DNA from: Kitasatospora viridis
Lineage (GTDB): Bacteria > Actinomycetota > Actinomycetes > Streptomycetales > Streptomycetaceae
Direction: 5' to 3'
DNA length: 64,000 bases
NCBI RefSeq assembly: GCF_007829815.1
Contig: NZ_VIWT01000001.1
Coordinates: 5,113,001 to 5,177,000 of the forward strand
Made by a program: the position numbers and the translations under genes. The notes beneath the pieces were generated by a model. That model saw nothing but the letters and a program-made list of their open reading frames with translations. It was not told where the DNA came from and searched no databases. This document shows, one piece after another, positions 61,778 to 64,000 of this stretch (positions within the stretch are counted from its first letter, which is position 1; each line of letters opens with the position of its first letter).

Positions 61778-62230
61778 ATGGAGACCGGGGAGCAGTTCGA
61801 ACTGGGGACGGACGGGCCGACCACGCTGCTGGTCGCGGTGGACGGTTCGGTGACCTCGCTGCGGGCCGCCGCCTACGCGGCCGGGCTGGCCAGGCGCCAG
61901 GGCAGCCGGTTGGTCGCGGTGTACGTGCAGACGGTCGGCGCGCTGGCCGGCACCAGCGCGTACGCGGCGCAGGCGCTGCGCGAGGGGGCCGAGGAGACGG
62001 CGGCGGAGCTGCGCGGGCTGGTCGAGCAGGCGGCCCGGGACCGCGGGGTGCGGGCGGGCTTCGTGAGCCGCACCGGCGATCCGTTCACCGAGATCGCGGC
62101 GCTGGCCGACGAGGTGCGGGCGGACGGGGTGTTGGTGGGCTGCTCGGAGAAGCTCGGGCACCGGCTGCTGGGCTCGCTGGCGGTGCGGCTGGTGCGGGCC
62201 GGGCGGTGGCCGGTGACGGTGGTGCCGTAG
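61778..62230 (+). CDS. Universal stress protein family
   Basis: A 150-aa single-domain UspA. TTLLVAVDGSVTSLRAAAYA opens the fold; DGVLVGCSEKLGHRLLGSLA and AGRWPVTVVP hold the ATP-binding region, where the canonical G-x2-G-x9-G(S/T) is altered (VGCSEKLGHRLLGSLA), so binding may be weak. Soluble, probable stress regulator. CATACT lies 7 nt before the ATG and may give a leaderless mRNA. Divergent from the PP2C gene, across four 17-bp repeats. Confidence 0.85.
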   Translation: METGEQFELGTDGPTTLLVAVDGSVTSLRAAAYAAGLARRQGSRLVAVYVQTVGALAGTSAYAAQALREGAEETAAELRGLVEQAARDRGVRAGFVSRTGDPFTEIAALADEVRADGVLVGCSEKLGHRLLGSLAVRLVRAGRWPVTVVP

Positions 62231-62270
62231 CCGAGGCGGGTCCGGGGGAATGCGCGGCGCGGGGTTTCGG

Positions 62271-62304
62271 TTGTATAGTGCATCTGTATCAGTTGTAGAT
62301 TGCA
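62271..62304 (+). promoter_or_regulatory. AT-rich repeats before ABC-2-like membrane gene
   Basis: TTGTATAGTGCA (62271-62282) and TTGTAGATTGCA (62293-62304) are direct repeats 22 bp apart; GTGCA...TGCAC (62278-62282 and 62301-62305) also forms an inverted repeat. The low GC is striking here. Typical of a MarR, TetR or GntR (YtrA) operator; the regulator is not adjacent. Confidence 0.5.
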
Positions 62305-62326
62305 CCTAGATTGGCCAAGTGCGTCC

Positions 62327-63358
62327 ATGAACAACACCACCAGGCACACCCTCACCCACCTCGCCCTCCACCTGCTCACCCCGCTGCTGATGTGCCTGGG
62401 CATGGCGCTCGCCTACCAGGGCGCCTTCCACCAGCCGACCCCGCACCACCTCAAGGTGGCCGTGGTCGGCGAGGGGCCGCAGGTCCGCGCGCTCGCCGAC
62501 GGGATCCAGGGCAGGGCGGGCAGCGCGCTCGACGTCTCGGTGGTCGCCGACCGGGCCGCCGCCGCCCACCAGGTCGAGCAGCGCTCGCTGGTCGGCGCCT
62601 TCGTGCCCGACCCGCGCAGCCCCGAACTGCTGGTCGCCACCGCCAGTTCGGCCACCTCGGCGACCGCCGCCGAGCAGGCCTTCGGCCAGGTCGCGGCCGC
62701 CCAGGGCGTGCCGCTGCACACCACCGACCTGATCCCGACCGCGCCCGGCGACCCGACCGGCCAGGGCCTCTTCTTCCTGCTGGTGGCGCTGAGCATCGGC
62801 TCCTACGGCAGCGTGGCGGTGATCGGCGCGGCCGGCGCGGCGCTGTCGATGCGGCTGCGGGCGCTGGTCGGGCTGGCCGTCTCGCTGGTGGTCAGCACGA
62901 TCGGGATCGTCACGGCCGGGCCGGTCTTCCACGTGGTGGACCACGACCTGGCGGCGGTCTGGGCGCTCGGCTGGCTCTACTCGGCCGGCGTCGTGCTGGT
63001 CGGGATCGGCCTGCACAGCTTCCTCAAGCGGTGGACCACGCTGACCACCATGGTGCTGTTCGTGATGCTCAACTTCACCAGCTCCGGCGGCATCTTCCGC
63101 CCCGAGCTGCAGCCGGCGCCGTTCGGCCTGCTGCACCGGTTCTACGACGGGGCCGGCTTCGTCGAGGGCACCCGGTCGATCCTCTACTTCGACGGCGGCG
63201 CGGGCCTGGCCGGCCGGGTGGTCTCGCTGGTGCTCTGGCTGGCCGCGGGCGCGCTGCTGGCGGTGGCCGGGGCCTGGTACGAGCGGCGCGCGGCGGGCGC
63301 GGTCGAGAGCCCGGCGGCGCGGGAGGAGGAGCTCGCGGAGGCGGCGGTCGCCGGCTGA
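62327..63358 (+). CDS. ABC-2/YhgE-like membrane protein
   Basis: A 343-aa protein with an N-terminal helix (about 10-32), an extracytoplasmic domain (about 33-145) and about five C-terminal helices, the topology of YhgE/Pip and ABC-2 permeases (DUF3533-like). LKVAVVGEGPQVRALADGIQ and FKRW-type loops are seen; no ATPase is adjacent. It could be an envelope exporter needing a partner. ATG 62327 is chosen because it starts at the first helix; no Shine-Dalgarno is clear. Preceded by AT-rich repeats that may be an operator. Converges on the zinc-ribbon gene with a CTGAGCGCTCAG overlap of stops. Confidence 0.75.
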   Translation: MNNTTRHTLTHLALHLLTPLLMCLGMALAYQGAFHQPTPHHLKVAVVGEGPQVRALADGIQGRAGSALDVSVVADRAAAAHQVEQRSLVGAFVPDPRSPELLVATASSATSATAAEQAFGQVAAAQGVPLHTTDLIPTAPGDPTGQGLFFLLVALSIGSYGSVAVIGAAGAALSMRLRALVGLAVSLVVSTIGIVTAGPVFHVVDHDLAAVWALGWLYSAGVVLVGIGLHSFLKRWTTLTTMVLFVMLNFTSSGGIFRPELQPAPFGLLHRFYDGAGFVEGTRSILYFDGGAGLAGRVVSLVLWLAAGALLAVAGAWYERRAAGAVESPAAREEELAEAAVAG

Positions 63359-63362
63359 GCGC

Positions 63363-63614
63363 TCAGGCGGTGCCGGGCAGCGGCAGCAGGTGGCGCTCGG
63401 CCAGGTGCCCCACCCAGTGCCGGTGGCACTGCGGACAGGGCGGCGCCCCGGCCGTCTCGTACGGGGAGGCGGTCGGGATGCCGGACCGGGAGAAGCTCTC
63501 CCAGTCGGCGCCGTCCTCGTCCCGGTAGTGCAGGACGTCGTAGTCTGCGGCCCACTGGTTCCAGCAGTGCCCGCAGGTGAACGCGACGTGTTCCACGGCC
63601 AGTTCGGTGATCAT
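63363..63614 (-). CDS. Small zinc-ribbon protein
   Basis: An 83-aa soluble protein with two CxxC pairs, CGHC and CPQC, separated by about 50 residues and a DYDVLHYRDEDGADWESF segment. It is likely to bind one zinc ion. GGGAG lies 7 nt before the ATG at 63614; the open frame above is not family-like. Function unknown; the family is common in Streptomyces. Confidence 0.75.
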   Translation of the reverse strand: MITELAVEHVAFTCGHCWNQWAADYDVLHYRDEDGADWESFSRSGIPTASPYETAGAPPCPQCHRHWVGHLAERHLLPLPGTA

Positions 63615-63740
63615 GCCGGTGCTCCCCGGATCAGGCCGCGGGCCGGTCGGGGCGGCGGCGCCCAACATCCGATACCGCCATCCAACTCCGATCCCCGGCC
63701 CCGGGCAAGGGCGGCACGGTGCGGGTGCGGACGAAGGACA

Positions 63741-63770
63741 CTGACAGCGAGTCACCGGCTGAACTAGGAT
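63741..63770 (+). promoter_or_regulatory. Promoter of the HTH gene at the right edge
   Basis: CTGACA (63741-63746), 18-bp spacer, TAGGAT (63765-63770). GGAGG at 63824-63828 is the ribosome site of the gene that follows. Confidence 0.6.
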
Positions 63771-63835
63771 GAACGGCAACGAATGCTGCGTCCGCGCGTG
63801 CTGGAGTGGTACGGGGGCGGTCCTGGAGGTGTGGG

Positions 63836-64000
63836 ATGTCGGAAGCGGAGGCCACGACGCTGGCCGAGAAGATCGATGGCCTGTTCCGGGTCGTCCGCCG
63901 GCCCAACCGTGAGCAGTACAGCCACGAGGAGGTCGCCAAGGCCTGCCGCGAGGCCACCGGGGAGAGTTTCTCAGCCACCTACCTCTGGCAGTTGCGCACC
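63836..64000 (+). CDS. Helix-turn-helix regulator, partial (N-terminus)
   Basis: The first 55 codons, beginning MSEAEATTLAEKIDGLFRVV and including YSHEEVAKACREATGESFSA then TYLWQLRT, match the EspR-like XRE HTH found in many actinobacterial regulators (the YLWQLRTG motif is the recognition helix). GGAGG is 7 nt before the ATG. The gene runs off the window, so length and C-terminal domains are unknown. Confidence 0.8.
   Translation, partial: MSEAEATTLAEKIDGLFRVVRRPNREQYSHEEVAKACREATGESFSATYLWQLRT

Overview
This is high-GC actinobacterial chromosome, most likely from the Streptomycetaceae (Streptomyces or Kitasatospora). The evidence is strong GC bias at third codon positions, GTG and TTG starts, TANNNT -10 boxes with leaderless starts, and typical families: an AfsR-like SARP regulator, DUF574 methyltransferase, DUF6230/DUF6114 pair, mycothiol-dependent isomerase-like proteins, a SpoIIE/HATPase multisensor and many TetR regulators. 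I see no rRNA, tRNA, CRISPR array, transposase or phage gene; the window looks like chromosome with accessory patches.

Layout. 0-12 kb: cobL (cut by the left edge), a SpoU/TrmH RNA methyltransferase, a small methyltransferase, an EamA transporter behind a possible leader peptide, a CPT-like kinase with an SGNH hydrolase, a secreted DUF642-like protein, an AraC/TIGR03086 divergent pair, an MFS transporter, a duplicated-domain membrane protein and an NCS1 permease. 12-16.6 kb: a two-gene RNA-repair operon (RNA ligase-kinase, then an MJ1316/EEP/2H/nucleotidyltransferase fusion). 16.7-20 kb: a TetR-controlled FAD monooxygenase and a mycothiol-type protein. 20-24.6 kb: secreted proteins of unknown role, a TetR gene and DUF6230-DUF6114. 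24.6-33.2 kb: MFS, glmS behind a small leaderless gene, a DUF574 methyltransferase coupled to a PAS-GGDEF-EAL protein, a secreted trypsin-like protease and an ICMT-like methyltransferase.

33.2-38.7 kb: an acyl-CoA/short-chain oxidoreductase locus. It holds a TetR gene, two SDRs, a quinone-oxidoreductase homologue, an acyl-CoA dehydrogenase and an APH-like kinase. Its two transcription units carry the same 16-bp operator. 38.7-44.3 kb: a Tat-exported purple acid phosphatase, trpS behind a complete Trp-codon attenuator, a nucleobase permease and a DUF2785 protein. 44.3-52 kb: a regulatory island with an AfsR-type SARP, an unannotated 50-aa peptide gene downstream of it, a divergent NB-ARC/TPR protein, and a GT-B-like protein coupled to a gene that begins in a four-copy 15-bp repeat. 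52-64 kb: endonuclease IV, a large secreted subtilisin-fold protease with sedolisin-like catalytic residues, an acyl-CoA ligase, a PAS/GAF/PP2C/HATPase regulator, a universal stress protein, an ABC-2-like membrane protein, a zinc-ribbon protein and the start of an HTH regulator.

The strongest leads for new biology are the RNA-repair operon, the small peptide gene behind the SARP, the E-x3-D/SSGD/GGTS protease, the leaderless leader peptide before the EamA gene, and the mirrored operator pair of the acyl-CoA locus.
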